Below, piece by piece: positions 10,242-23,673 of a stretch of 64,000 bases of DNA. Made by a program: the position numbers and the translations under genes. The stretch is from the NCBI GenBank assembly GCA_977017575.1, contig CDRNVI010000164.1, positions 372,001-436,000 on the forward strand, given 5' to 3'. Below the pieces are notes generated by a model. The model did no database searches, was not told the DNA's origin, and saw only the letters and a program-made list of their open reading frames with translations. The DNA is from Paramoeba atlantica. Lineage: Eukaryota; Discosea. Numbering within the stretch: the first letter of the stretch is position 1; each line of letters begins with the position of its first letter.

Positions 10242-13200
10242 ATGGGTCAAAACCCTTGCAAACCTCTGGTTGAACATGGTGGGAGAATCTCTGAAGCTGA
10301 TTTAAAGGCCCTTGTTGAGCGTCATGATATTGGTCTCTTTTGTTTTTTCAAATCGATTTTTAGTGTGAATTTTGTCATTTTAAAAACAAAACAAACATTG
10401 CAGATAAGAAGGGGGCCTTAAGTCCAGAACAAACTGAAAAGTTTATCTCTGAATTAAGCAGTATTCTTGGTGTTGCATATGACAAACATAACACAGCTCG
10501 AATTGTAAATCGATGTGATACAAGTCTGTCTTTTCTTTGCAAAATCTCTTAACTCACACACCCGTTTTTAATGATCAAAACTTTCAGATGCAACTGGATT
10601 TTTGTCCCTCAAGTCATTTCAAAATTTGTTTGCTGAAGCAGTGAAGGAAGTTGAAAGGGCTGAACTTGCGAAAAAGGTCTATTTTCCATCCAAACTTCCT
10701 CTCTCTCTTAATTGATTTTCCTGAAAATGACTTTTTTTTTGTTGAAGGCTGCCGCTGAAGCAGAATCTGCAGAATCACAAGGACCATCTTCATCTTCTGT
10801 TGCATCGTCTTCATCAGCAGCATCAACACCAGAACATTCATCACCAGCTCCAAAAGCATCATCATCAGCAGCAGCAGCGAAACCTGCTCCAGCTGCGTAT
10901 GTTTCTTCTCAAGAACCAACCACCACACCAAAACAAAGACGGTATAATGAGGCGTTTGCTGGTTCGTCTAGAATTGATCGAGATGAAATTCAATTGGGTA
11001 AATTGATTGGGAAAGGAAACTTTGGGAAGGTGTATGCTGGGACTTGTCGTGGGACTGAGGTATTTTAGTTTTCTTTCTTTCTTTCTTTTGTGTGTTTTCT
11101 CTCCTTTCTTCTTTCGTTTTGTTTTTTCAAGGAATTAATATCTCCTTTTTTTTTTTTGAAAATTTAGGTTGCAATTAAGATCCCAAATGTAAGTTTGGGT
11201 GGTGTTAAATTTGACTTGTTGTTGAATGAACTTGAAGTGATGAAAAAAGCCAACTCCCCTTATGTTTGTATTTTTATGGGAGCTTGTCATGATCAGGTAA
11301 TTGAATAGTTCCATTTTTTTTATTATTGTTTCAAAAAAGTCCTCTCTCTCTTCTGACCTTTTTTCTTCTCAGAGCGAAGATAAAGTTTTGATTGTGATGG
11401 AAAAAATGTTTGGAGATGCTGAAAAAAGGTCAAAAGATAAAGATTTTACTCTTGTTGATCGTTTACATGCCATTTTACATGCTTGTAAGGTTCTTTTTTT
11501 TTTGGAGTTCTCTTCTCCAGATGGATTGGATTGAGAATTCTTCTTTTTCTTTTCTTTCTTCAGGGACAAGCTTGGCTTCACGAATCTTCATGTACTATTC
11601 TCCATCTTGATTTGAAGGTTCCTTCTCTCTCTTCTTTGTAAAACAATTCTCTCGTTTTTATTCTAACTTTTTGATTCAAAAGCCTTCAAATATCCTTTAT
11701 GATGAGAGAGGAGTTTTTAAAGTTTGCGATTTTGGACTTTCTACTGTCTTACCTGAGGGTGAACAAACTCTTTTTATGAGACGAATGCGGGGGACCCCCA
11801 TTTACATGGTTTTTTTCTTTTTTCCCTTGATAATAATTGATATATTTTTACGTTTTCTTTTTTCGTTTTTGGAAAAATTATTCATCATTATGATCACAGG
11901 CACCAGAAATTATGATTCCAGGGAAGCATCCAATTAGTCACAAAAGTGATACATACAGTATGGCGATCACTGCTTGGGAAATTTTGACTGGTCAAAACTG
12001 CTTCAAAGAATATAGGTCGAGTTTTTGATGATATTTCTCTCCTTTACAAGATTATGTAAGAGCAGATCTAATCTTGAAACAAATTTAGATCACTTCCACC
12101 ATTCAAAAGGGATGTCCATGGGAATAAAAAGCGTCCACCTTTGCCTGACAACTGGCCTGAAAGTCTTAAATCACTCCTTCGTGACATGTGGGATCCTAAT
12201 CCCAATGTGGTTTGTTTTCTCTCTTCTTTTTCTTTTTCTTTTTCTTTTCCGTTTAAACGTTGGACTAATTTCTTTTTTTATTATTTTAGCGTCCATCTTT
12301 TAAAGAAATGGTGGAGAGATTGAATGTTATTATTCCAGAGACAGAGGTCAAAGTTCATCAAGAAGCCCTTCGTGCGGCAATTCGTGATGACCAAGGTGCT
12401 GAGTGGTGGGAACAGCAGGTTATTTTGAAGAGAAAAAAGAATTTTTTTGGTCATTTTTGAGAGTCATTTTTTCTTGGTGTTGATTCTTTTTCTTTATTTT
12501 TTATAGTTTCCTGGAAAATTGAAAGTCCCATTGGATGAGTTTCTCCCTCGAATTATGGATGTGTTGCAAGTGGTCTCGCTTTTTTTGAAGATATTTGAAT
12601 CTTTTTAACTCTAATCTGTTATTTAACTTTTGTTTTTTGTTAGAACGAAGATTCTATCCCATCTGAATGGGCACATGCTCATTTGGAGGCTGTTTCAATC
12701 GATAATCTCAAAGGATTCGCAGAGAAAGGTTGCTGCTTTCTTATCATCTATTTTATTTTTTCTCTTTTTTTATTGAACGTTATTTTCTTTTGGTGATTGT
12801 CAAAATAGGTGCTCTCCAAAAGTCTGCTGTAGAAACTGAGCTTCATCGCCGAAATGAGTCAGGAGTCATCTGTGGTCCCAGGTTTTTAATTTCTTTGAGG
12901 GAATAGGATCAAATAAGAGAACCTTTCTCTCCTAATTCTTGTTTCCAGAGATCAAACAAAAGAGACTATCAGTATTTTAATTGGAACAACATTACATGGG
13001 GAAAAGGGTGTTGTTGAAGCAACACGATTTGGACAACTTCTTGCTTACTTTGGGCCTTTTGAACCTGCTCTTGCTACCAGAATGGAAGAACTTGCACGAC
13101 AAAATTATTTCCATGGATTTATGGATTCAAAACGTGCTGAAGGTTTTCTTTTTTCTTTTTTTCTTTCTTTTGGTTTCTTCAAGAATTTGTTTTCCAAGTC

Positions 13201-13729
13201 TTTCTTCTTTTGTAAGTCGTTAACTTTTTTGTATTTTTTAAAATAGCTTTGGTGATCAATGCTCCAAAAGGGACCTTTCTTGCTCGTTTGAGTAATAACC
13301 GCTGGGGTCAAGTATGTTTTTAATTCTTCTCTGTCTTGAGAATTTTTTCTTTTTCTTTTCTTGGATGATTTCCCCCATTTTAACTCAATTTATGAAAGGT
13401 AATTATCACAATTAAGGGAGATAGCTTGAAGCACTTGATTGTCCAGAATGTGGATCGTAAGTTTAGATACAAGACAAAAGAAGACAGGTTCTGGAGTTCA
13501 GTTCCTGCTTTGATTGAAGATCATCAAGCTCTGGTTTGCAATTTTTTCTCTCTCCCCTTGTTCATCACATAAAAAAAATCTTTTCTCTTTTATTTTATTC
13601 TTTTCTCTTTTCATCTGATCATTTGTTTTGCAGTTGGACTTGAGATATCCAGAAGAGTCTGGGCCATTCCGTAAAGTTTATGAAGCAGTTCAGATCGGTG
13701 GGTATGATGAAGGAGATTTTGAAGATTAA
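10242..13729 (+). CDS. EF-hand-like / protein kinase / SH2 protein (SHK type)
   Basis: Eighteen exons: 10242-10332, 10404-10523, 10588-10676, 10748-11059, 11168-11296, 11373-11489, 11564-11617, 11683-11808, 11900-12015, 12089-12209, 12290-12418, 12507-12569, 12644-12728, 12809-12881, 12949-13142, 13247-13311, 13399-13533, 13634-13729; 704 residues. MGQNPC at the start suggests N-myristoylation at Gly2 and nearby palmitoylation. Residues about 1-100 resemble paired EF-hands (DKKGALSPEQTEKF, NATGFLSLKSF); a Ser/Ala linker follows. The kinase has IGKGNFGKVY, VAIK, HLDLKPSN (Leu in place of the HRD Arg), CDFGLS and MAPE. An SH2 domain is C-terminal, with FLARLS as its FLVRxS strand. Kinase-then-SH2 order is that of Dictyostelium Shk proteins, which phosphorylate proteins at membranes; the calcium-binding-like N-terminus is not part of those I know. 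Confidence 0.88.
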
Positions 13730-13995
13730 AAAGAAAAGAACTCTTTTTTTTTTTTTCTTTTGTGGCTCTTCCCAAAAGAAAAATAAGAAATAATGGATGG
13801 AAACATTCACCAAAAAATGAAATTTTCAAAAAAAAAAAAACGAGAAAGCAGAAATTCATTCAAAAAGGGAAAAGTTACCCTTTTTGAACTCCTTTCAGTG
13901 AATTTGGCTCAAATTTCGTTTTTTTGTGTTTCGGTTTTGTTTTGTGTTTTCCTCTGCTTTCTGATAGAAAAAACTGTTTATGATCTTTGACTCAA

Positions 13996-14709
13996 ATGAG
14001 CTCGTTTAAGCTTCGTGTTCGACAAAAAATTGGAGCTTTGGGAGATGAAGGAAACTTCATTCGCGAAGTTCTCTCCAAGTGGAGGGCTGTTGGCAGTGTT
14101 GGCGCACAATACAACCATTGGAGAGGCTGTATGTGTAGCCAAGACCGGAATTACGAGGACGCACTTGTTTGGTTTGAACGAGGTGCTGAAGGAGGAAATC
14201 GATATTCTCAATATCAATTAGGGTGGCATTATGCGAAGGGGCATGGAGTTGAAAAAGATGAGACTGAAGCTGCGAAATGGTATGAGTCGAGTGCTGAAGG
14301 GAGAAGAGGATTTTCCCACGCACAAAATAACTTGGGTTTGATGTATGAATTTGGGAAAGGAGGCCTCCCAATTGATCGAGGAAAAGCAGTGGAGTTATAT
14401 CGAATGAGCGCCAACGAACACAATCCTACTGCTGAAGCCAATTTGGGAAGAATGTATCAAATGGGACGTGGGGGACTGGAAAGAAATTTAAGAGAAGCTG
14501 AGAAGTGGTACAAGAAATCTGCTCTCCATGGAAGTAAATTTGGTCAATATCATCTCGCATATTTGTATGAATATGGAGGAGAAGAGTTTCATGACCGACA
14601 GAAAGCGTTGGACTGGTTTCGACTGAGTGCTTCACAAGGTAATATTCGGGCACAACAAATGCTCCGTTATTTCTCTGGAAAGGGATATCATGATGAAAAT
14701 GGAAACTAA
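13996..14709 (+). CDS. Sel1-repeat protein, tandem copy 1
   Basis: Intronless, 237 residues. Nearly the whole protein is Sel1-like repeats of about 36 residues (for example AEKWYKKSALHGS, DWFRLSASQGN, NNLGLMYEFGKGG), an alpha-alpha superhelix used for protein binding. There is no signal peptide, membrane segment or catalytic motif. The start MSSFKLRVRQKIGALG is shared with the next two genes, fixing the ATG at 13996. It is the first of three direct copies with a period of about 0.95 kb, 266 bp after the SH2 kinase stop. Role unknown; Sel1 proteins commonly serve as adaptors. Confidence 0.9.
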   Translation: MSSFKLRVRQKIGALGDEGNFIREVLSKWRAVGSVGAQYNHWRGCMCSQDRNYEDALVWFERGAEGGNRYSQYQLGWHYAKGHGVEKDETEAAKWYESSAEGRRGFSHAQNNLGLMYEFGKGGLPIDRGKAVELYRMSANEHNPTAEANLGRMYQMGRGGLERNLREAEKWYKKSALHGSKFGQYHLAYLYEYGGEEFHDRQKALDWFRLSASQGNIRAQQMLRYFSGKGYHDENGN

Positions 14710-14965
14710 GGAACAATCCTCTTCTTACCCTCTTTTTTGTTCGAACCTGACCTTTTTTTAACTTGTTTTTGAGTTTAGATTTTCACCACTCCCAACAAAA
14801 CACCAAAAAATTGAGGAGACAAAATGAAATTGATACCATTTTATTTGGTGCACTAAAATAAGAGGGGGTACCTCTTCTTTCTTGGTTCATTTTCACTGAA
14901 TTGGATTTGGCGTTTCACTTTTTTGTGTTTCTTCCTCTTTCCGATTCTATTTTTGATGATCAGAA

Positions 14966-15679
14966 ATGAGTTCGTTTAAGCTTCGTGTTCGACAAAAAAT
15001 TGGAGCTTTGGGAGAAGATGGAAACTTCACTCTCGAAATTCTCTCCAAGTTGAAGGCCGTTGGCAGTGTTGGCGCCTTATACAATCATTGGAGAGGCTGT
15101 CTCTGTCATTCTCTCCAGAATCACGAGGAAGCAGTTGTTTGGTTTGAACGAGGTGCTGAAGGAGGAAATCGATATTCTCAATATAATTTAGGGTGTATCT
15201 ATACTTTCGGACAGGGAGTTGAAAAAGATGAGACTGAAGCTGCGAAATGGTATGAGTTGAGTGCCGAGGGGAGAAGAGGATTTTCCCACGCACAAAACAA
15301 TTTGGGTTTGATGTATGAACAGGGGCAAGGAGGCCTCCCAATTGATCGAGAAAAAGCAGTGGAATTATATCGAATGAGCGCCAACGAACACAATTCTGCT
15401 GCTGAAGCCAATTTGGGAAGAATGTATCATCTGGGACAAGGGGGACTGGAAAGAAATTTAAGAGAAGCTGAGAAGTGGTACAAGAAATCTGCTCTCCATG
15501 GAAGTAAATGTGGTCAATATTCCCTTGCATGTTTGTATGAATATGGAGGAGAAGAGGTTCATGACCATCAGAAAGCGTTGGACTGGTTTCGACTGAGTGC
15601 TTCACAAGGTCATCTTCAAGCACAACAAATGCTCCGTTATTTCTCTGGAAAGGGATATCATGATGAAAATGGAAACTAA
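14966..15679 (+). CDS. Sel1-repeat protein, tandem copy 2
   Basis: Intronless, 237 residues, same length and start as its two neighbours. Differences from copy 1 cluster in the second repeat (CLCHSLQNHEEAV, YTFGQG) and in scattered surface positions, while repeat-defining residues are kept. The 3' flank (GGAACAATCC and following) and the upstream 150 bp are also shared with copy 3, so the duplicated unit includes promoter and terminator regions. Function unknown beyond predicted protein binding. Confidence 0.9.
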   Translation: MSSFKLRVRQKIGALGEDGNFTLEILSKLKAVGSVGALYNHWRGCLCHSLQNHEEAVVWFERGAEGGNRYSQYNLGCIYTFGQGVEKDETEAAKWYELSAEGRRGFSHAQNNLGLMYEQGQGGLPIDREKAVELYRMSANEHNSAAEANLGRMYHLGQGGLERNLREAEKWYKKSALHGSKCGQYSLACLYEYGGEEVHDHQKALDWFRLSASQGHLQAQQMLRYFSGKGYHDENGN

Positions 15680-15907
15680 GGAACAATCCCCTTCTTTTTT
15701 ATTTCGAACTTGACCTTTTTTAACTTGTTTTTGAGTTTGGATTTTCACCCCACGCAACAAACCAAAATGAAATTGATACCATTTTATTTAGTGCACTAAA
15801 ATAAGAGGCACCTCTTCTTTCTTGATTCATTTTCACTGAATTGGATTTGACTCATTTCACTTTTTTGTGTTTCTTCCTCTTTCCGATTCTATTTTCGATT
15901 ATCAGAA

Positions 15908-16621
15908 ATGAGTTCGTTTAAGTTTCGTGTTCGACAAAAAATTGGAGCTTTGGGAGATGAAGGAAACTTCACTCGTGAAGTTCTCTCCAAGTGGAGGGCT
16001 CTTGGCGGTGTGAGCGCACAATACAACCATTGGCGAGGCTGTATGTGTAGCCAAGACCGGAATTACGAGGACGCACTTGTTTGGTTTGAACGAGGTGCTG
16101 AAGGAGGAAATCGATATTCTCAATATCAATTAGGGTGGCAATATGCGAAGGGACATGGAGTTGAAAAAGATGAGACTGAAGCCGCGAAATGGTATGAGTT
16201 GAGTTCTGAAGGGAGAAGAGGATCTTCATATGCACAAAATAACTTGGCTTTGATGTATGAGTATGGGAAAGGAGGCCTCCCAATTGATCGAGAAAAAGCA
16301 GTTGAGTTATATCGAATGAGCGCCAACGAACACAATCCTGCTGCTGAAGCCAATTTGGGAAGAATGTATGAAAGGGGACAAGGGGGACTGGAAAGAAATT
16401 TAAGAGAAGCTGAGAAGTGGTACAAGAGAGCTGCTCTCCATGGAAGTAAATTTGGTCAGTATTACCTTGCATATTTGTATGAATATGGAGGAGAAGAGGT
16501 TCATGACCATCAGAAAGCGTTGGACTGGTTTCGAATGAGTGCTTCACAAGGTCATCTTCAAACACAACAAATGCTCTGTTATTTCTCTGGAAAGATATAT
16601 CATGATGAAAATGGTAACTAA
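15908..16621 (+). CDS. Sel1-repeat protein, tandem copy 3
   Basis: Intronless, 237 residues. The N-terminal half is closer to copy 1 (CMCSQDRNYEDALVWF) and the C-terminal part closer to copy 2 (EEVHDHQKALDWF, QGHLQ). This mosaic pattern fits gene conversion or unequal exchange within the array. It is convergent with the lipase gene, 178 bp between stops. No targeting signal seen. Confidence 0.9.
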   Translation: MSSFKFRVRQKIGALGDEGNFTREVLSKWRALGGVSAQYNHWRGCMCSQDRNYEDALVWFERGAEGGNRYSQYQLGWQYAKGHGVEKDETEAAKWYELSSEGRRGSSYAQNNLALMYEYGKGGLPIDREKAVELYRMSANEHNPAAEANLGRMYERGQGGLERNLREAEKWYKRAALHGSKFGQYYLAYLYEYGGEEVHDHQKALDWFRMSASQGHLQTQQMLCYFSGKIYHDENGN

Positions 16622-16799
16622 GGAACAATCCTCTTCTTTTATGTCTCAAAACTGACCTTTTTTAACTTGTTTTTTTTGATATTTTGAAAAATGAAAAATA
16701 GTTTTCTGTTTTCATTTGTCTTGATGAAGGATCGTTCAGGTTTTTATTTCTCTTTTTCTCTCATAATGGAGAACTACACTTGTTTTGTCAACCCTGTTG

Positions 16800-18946
16800 T
16801 TAAAGTTTTGAGGAAATCTTGGATCTTCTATTTTCTTGTATTGCGTTCTGATGATCAGATTCTACAATCATCCCTGCAAAGTGGCAAATCAATTTTGGAG
16901 TTTACTCCAAAAGAGTAAAAGAAAAGAAAAGATTACCAATACACTCAACACAAGGTTGCCCTTTATGAGCAGGTGTCAGAATAGGGATTGTCTCTTTTGC
17001 AATCAACACATCATGACTTGTGAAATCCTTTTTAAAAAACCATTCCAAAATCAAGAAGAGAAATGAAAAAGAAAAGAACCTGGTGAAAGAATTGAGTGAA
17101 AAAGCGAGCCTCCTCCATTCCAAACTTTGTAAATTTTGTAATGATTCGACATCTTTTGAAGAAGAAGATCAGACCCCAGAAAAAAGAAGAGAGAGAGAGA
17201 GAGAGAAAGAGAACCCAACACCATTGTTGTTTCTGGAAATTCAGAACTAATACAGGTTTTTCGATACTGAAACTTCTCCAACCTCTTTGTTTTCTGAGAA
17301 AAGAACAATAATTATTATTCCAAAGAAAAGAAAACGAAATACTTCTAAAAGAAAAAGAAGGAACCATTGAAGGTAAAAGTTGCCAATGTTCATTTCCAGA
17401 AACAGTGAATTTACTCATCCCCACTAGGAAACCATGTTCATGAGTTTGCTTATCTTGAAACAAAACCAATCTGAAAGAGAAAGAGAAAGAGAAGGTTTAC
17501 CAATAGAGCCAAGATTCTTACTAAGTTCATCCTCAAATCCTGCAAAAAAAAATCAGTTAATCCTTTTAAATTTCATTCTTTTCTGTTTCTTCAACACTCT
17601 TTCCACTCTCTCCAATAATAATAAGAAAAAACCATCTTTCACAGAGATTTTGTTGTCTAATTTGTAATCTCCCATCTTATAAAAAGGGTTCGAAAAAGTG
17701 AGAAGAGAAGAACAAAAAGGAACCTGCAAAGAAAAATAAGAAAGAGAAGAAAAGAAAGAAAAGAACAGAATTGAAAGATCAAAAAAAAGAATCACTTACC
17801 AACATATCCCAACGAACCGCGGCAATCGCAGTTCGAGAACGAAAGAGAGAAAGAGCTTTATAAAAGAAGGATTGTGGGAGAGTCATTCGATACAGAAGTG
17901 GTAATCCTTTGTGGTGCAGATATTGGTACTCCTCCGCAAACATTGGGGAAGAAGAAGAAAGAGGAGAGAAAGGAGAAGGCTCAGTGGCATCTTCGTACAA
18001 GAGCTTTTTCGATCAAAAACAAAATACATAAATTGTTAAATAAGACAACAAAAACAAAAAAGAAAAACGAAAAAGAAAAAGAGAAACCTGATCCATTGTA
18101 TTTCCAGGCCACCAGGCATGAGAAATATCTTCAATAAATTCATATTGCATTTCTCGAATTTGAGGCCTCAGTTTTTTCTTACTTCCGAGGTGTGGAGTTG
18201 CTGCAAAATTCATCAACTTGATTTTTAAATAATTTCAGAAATGATGAATAATTAAATAAATATCAAACCGATTGTGAGGAAAGAAACAGGTTCGAGAATT
18301 GAATCAAATAATCCTCTGATTTGTTCAGATAAGAAACAAAAAAAGAAAAAGAAAGAAAAAAGAAAAAAAAGAATATTCAATAAAAGACCTTCGATATAAT
18401 TCCCCCATACAATAACGACCATACAATCCTCCCAAAGAGTGGCCAATAAAAGAAAAGAGAAACTTTCTCCCATCTACACATAAAAAATGAAGCTCAAAAA
18501 AAAAATCGAAAATTTTTCAACAAGAAAAAGAATTTTTTGAACAAGAAAAGATTTTTTGAACAAGAAAAAGAATTTTTTGAAACCATAATTTGGGGAAGTA
18601 ATGGCTTGATTAACAACAGATTCAATCTCATCTGCAATTCTGAGACCTCCAATGTCAATCCCATCCCCTGATGCTCCAATATTTACCTTTTTTTGGGGGG
18701 GAAAGAATGTTGAATATTTCTTTCTTTTCAAAAAATAAAGAAGGAGAAGAAGAAAGAAGAGGGAGGTAGAAAAGAAAGAAAAAACCTGGGTGGAGATAAT
18801 TTTGGCATTTTTGAAGATTTCCTTTTTCCTCAAAGCTTCAACGATGAAATCTGAAAAAGAAAGAAAGAAATCATTTCAAAAGAACATTCATTAAATCTAG
18901 ATTCTTCATCTTTTTGATTAAGACTTTCATCTTGAATGGATTTCAT
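16800..18946 (-). CDS. DUF676 family serine esterase/lipase
   Basis: Fourteen exons proposed: 18925-18946, 18786-18850, 18584-18686, 18389-18473, 18269-18315, 18088-18200, 17800-18003, 17633-17723, 17522-17539, 17433-17470, 17215-17293, 17080-17152, 16937-17016, 16800-16873; 363 residues. The nucleophile elbow is FIGHSLGGLYGRY, followed by LATPHLG-type (ATPHLGSKKK) and, near the end, LEWRRLAFSLN and SHDVLIAKE, the His-bearing C-terminal part of PF05057 hydrolases. These act on lipids or esters at membranes. The order and phases agree, but exons 9-13 rest on splice-site choice. The N-terminus is uncertain: the usual first strand with HG (oxyanion loop) was not found before DFIVEALRKKEIF, so an upstream exon may be missing. 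It is divergent from the cyclophilin gene. Confidence 0.75.
18511..18583. repeat. short tandem repeat, about 20 bp x 3.5
   Basis: Units resembling AATTTTTTGAACAAGAAAAG repeat in direct orientation, with small changes, inside the lipase intron at 18474-18583. It fills most of that intron. No function is indicated. Confidence 0.7.
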
Positions 18947-19477
18947 TCCCACTTTTCTTTTCTTTTCTTTTTCTCAAATCTTCGAAAGAACATTGGGGGT
19001 TTCCCTCTCTTCCTCTCTTTTCTTTTTCAATTTCACTTCAACATTTTCTTTTTGCCTTTTTCTCCCAACCTCAAGATTTCTAATTTCCCAAAAAACTCTG
19101 AAAAAAATAGAAAAAAAAACAATAAAAAAACAAACCCATATCACAAAGGCTTCCAAAAGGGGATTCTACGCCTGTTCAACCAAAATGTTTGTTTTCATCC
19201 CCCCCAAAAAAAGAGAACAAAAAAAAGAGAACCATGAGAAAGAACAACAAAATGACTTCTCTCCATTGTCCAACCCTCCACCTTCCTTCCTTCCTTTTTC
19301 AAGAAGAAGAAGAAAGAAAAGAAAGAAGAAAGAGAAACAAAAAAGAGAAATTTTCCAACCCATTTTTTGCCCTTTTTTCGACTTTTCGGAAGTTTCGAAT
19401 TTTTGTTTTCGGTTTTCGGTTTCGGTTCTTTTGGTTCAGGGTTAAAGACACAGATTGATTGTTTGGAATTCATCAAC
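18947..19477. other. divergent intergenic region, lipase / cyclophilin
   Basis: 531 bp between the lipase ATG (-) and the cyclophilin ATG (+). CT- and A-rich low-complexity sequence with a TTTTCGG-type run before the cyclophilin start. A missing first lipase exon could lie here, but I could not identify one. No RNA gene or repeat is supported. Confidence 0.5.
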
Positions 19478-20537
19478 ATGAGCCACAGATATCATGAAAG
19501 AGTTGCTGCTTCCACAGAGTACAGTCATGTTCCTGACGCTGTGAAGAGAGGTTTCTCTTTTTTTTTTTGCTGTTGTTCTTTCTTTTTGTTGGGATTACAC
19601 AGAATGTCATTTCTTTTTGACTCTTTTTATTGACTCCTTCTTTTCAATCTAGGAGGAAATGTTGTGCTGAAGACAAGTTTAGGTGAAGTTGAAGTTGAAT
19701 TATACTGGGATCATGCTCCAAACACCTGTTACAATATTTACGAATTAGCCCGAAGAGGATATTACAATGGTACAATTTTTCACAGAATTATCCAAGATTT
19801 TATGATTCAGGTTTCCTTCCTTTCTTCTTTCAATGGATATCCCTTTTCTCTTTCTTTGCACACCTTTTCTTTTGTTTTCTGAACATGTTTTTTTTGGAGG
19901 GAGGAGACCCAACTGGAAGTGGGAGAGGAGGAGAATCGATTTTTGGTGGAAAATTTAAGGATGAAATCACTCGTGAATTAAAACACACAGGAGCTGGGGT
20001 GTTGTCTATGGCCAACTCTGGGCCACATACCAACGGTTTGTCACTTTTTCCACTTTTTTCGAAATTCGAAACTTTTCTTGCTTGCCTATTTTCTTTCTTA
20101 AGAAACCAAGAAAAACGAACAAACACAAGAGAAGTCGGAATGGTCGAGTGGTCTAAGACGTACTTTTTTTTGTGACTAGAAATCACATCCTGGAAACGGG
20201 GCGTAGGTTCAAATCCTGCTTCCGACGAATTTTTTTTTTTTGCCTTTTTTTGTTTTTTTTTTGCTTTTTTTTTTTTTCTGACATTTCACACAGGAAGTCA
20301 ATTTTTTATTACACTTGCTCCGACTCCTTGGCTTGATGGAAAACATACAATTTTTGGACGAGTGAAAAGAGGAATGAAGGTGATTCAGAGAATCGGAAAT
20401 GTTTCTACTGCTGCAAATAATAGGTCTGTGTGCAAAGCCTCTTTTCTTTTTTTTTTTTCTTGTTCTGACATTTTCCCACAAACAGGCCGACACAAGATGT
20501 TGTTATTTTATCAGCTTCATGCATTCCTTCGAAATAA
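19478..20537 (+). CDS. PPIL1: cyclophilin-type peptidyl-prolyl isomerase, PPIL1-like
   Basis: Five exons: 19478-19550, 19653-19810, 19900-20035, 20294-20423, 20486-20537; 182 residues. The catalytic region reads [17 protein letters not shown] with the active-site Arg; later [28 protein letters not shown] and a Trp kept at the cyclosporin-binding position. Short length and [21 protein letters not shown] point to the PPIL1 branch, which in animals works in the spliceosome. Intron 3 (20036-20293) holds a tRNA-Ser-like sequence on the same strand. The stop codon overlaps an AATAAA hexamer (20533-20538). The gene is convergent with thioredoxin reductase. Confidence 0.94.
20134..20226 (+). tRNA. 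tRNA-Ser-like (AGA) with a 10-nt T-rich insertion
   Basis: Class II tRNA shape: acceptor GTCGGAA/TTCCGAC, D-stem GTC/GAC, anticodon stem TGTGA/TCACA with loop CTAGAAA (AGA). The variable arm is CCTG-GAAA-CGGG, and the T-arm carries GGTTCAAATCC. Ten extra bases (20161-20170, TAC then seven T, with an eighth T following) lie between the D-stem and the anticodon stem. That is not a normal tRNA intron site, and the T run should stop Pol III. A long T tract follows the 3' end. It is probably a damaged gene, but could be an unusual one. It lies in cyclophilin intron 3, sense orientation. Confidence 0.7.
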
Positions 20538-20585
20538 AATTTGAAAGGAAAGAAAAATAATTCAGATTTTTTTATTGATCAGATT

Positions 20586-20645
20586 CACAAAGCACATCAG
20601 CCAAAACCCTCCATATTTTGAGCCTTCGCTTCATCTCGCTGTGTG
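20586..20645 (-). promoter_or_regulatory. SECIS element in thioredoxin reductase 3' UTR
   Basis: On the minus strand, about 80-140 nt after the stop codon. Helix I is CACACAGC (20638-20645) with GCTTTGTG (20586-20593), 7 of 8 paired. The 5' core is ATGA (20631-20634) and the 3' core TGAT (20596-20599), the pair expected for the non-Watson-Crick quartet. Eleven bases after ATGA comes an unpaired AAAA at the apical loop. A second helix of about 10 bp (one mismatch, several G-U) joins core to loop. This matches the eukaryotic SECIS layout. An AATAAA on the same strand (20571-20576) follows within about 10 bases of the stem. Confidence 0.87.
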
Positions 20646-20727
20646 TTTTTCTTCTCAATTCGAAAGTAAGGAAAAAGAAGTTTCTTTTACCAAAATTCGG
20701 CCCGCGTTAAACAAGAAACGCAGGCCT

Positions 20728-23286
<2,559 letters not shown>

Positions 23287-23673
23287 TTTGTTCTCTCCAA
23301 AAAGTTCCTCAAGACCAGCAACGGCCGAAAACGAAGAAGAAAACCGAAATAAACAACCCCCAAAAGCTTTTGTCTTTTGACCCCCCAAGACAATAGAAGA
23401 AGAAAAACCAAAAAAACGAGAAAACCCCAAAATTTTGGTTCTCTCTTTTCGCCTTCCAAGAAAGAGAAAGAAAAGAAAAAGGGGAGAAAACGAACAAGAA
23501 AGAAAAAGCGAGAGAAAATTTGCGCGGAACAATACAAATCCTTTTTTGGTAAAGAACAAAAATGATAAACCCGTAAAAAAATTCCTTTTTTAGATTTGGA
23601 ATTTTTTTTTGTTTTTGAAAAGGACGCTTTTTCTCTCTTCTTTTTTCTTCTCTTTGTTGTCTTGGAATGACCA
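23287..23673. other. divergent intergenic region, thioredoxin reductase / CAX exchanger
   Basis: 387 bp between start codons, probably a shared promoter. Purine-rich near 23455-23520; no gene or known element identified. Confidence 0.5.

Noticed and set aside
15027-16649. Long open frames (about 220 residues) antisense to the Sel1 genes, kept in all copies
   Set aside because: They mirror the duplicated sense genes, lack splice or promoter support and encode nothing recognisable; the openness follows from sense codon use.
17339-17432. Extending the lipase exon through an open stretch reading THEHGFLVGMSKFTVSGNEHW
   Set aside because: That frame does not agree with the phases of exons on either side; splicing after LMNM restores the family C-terminus. 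The stretch remains a weak alternative.
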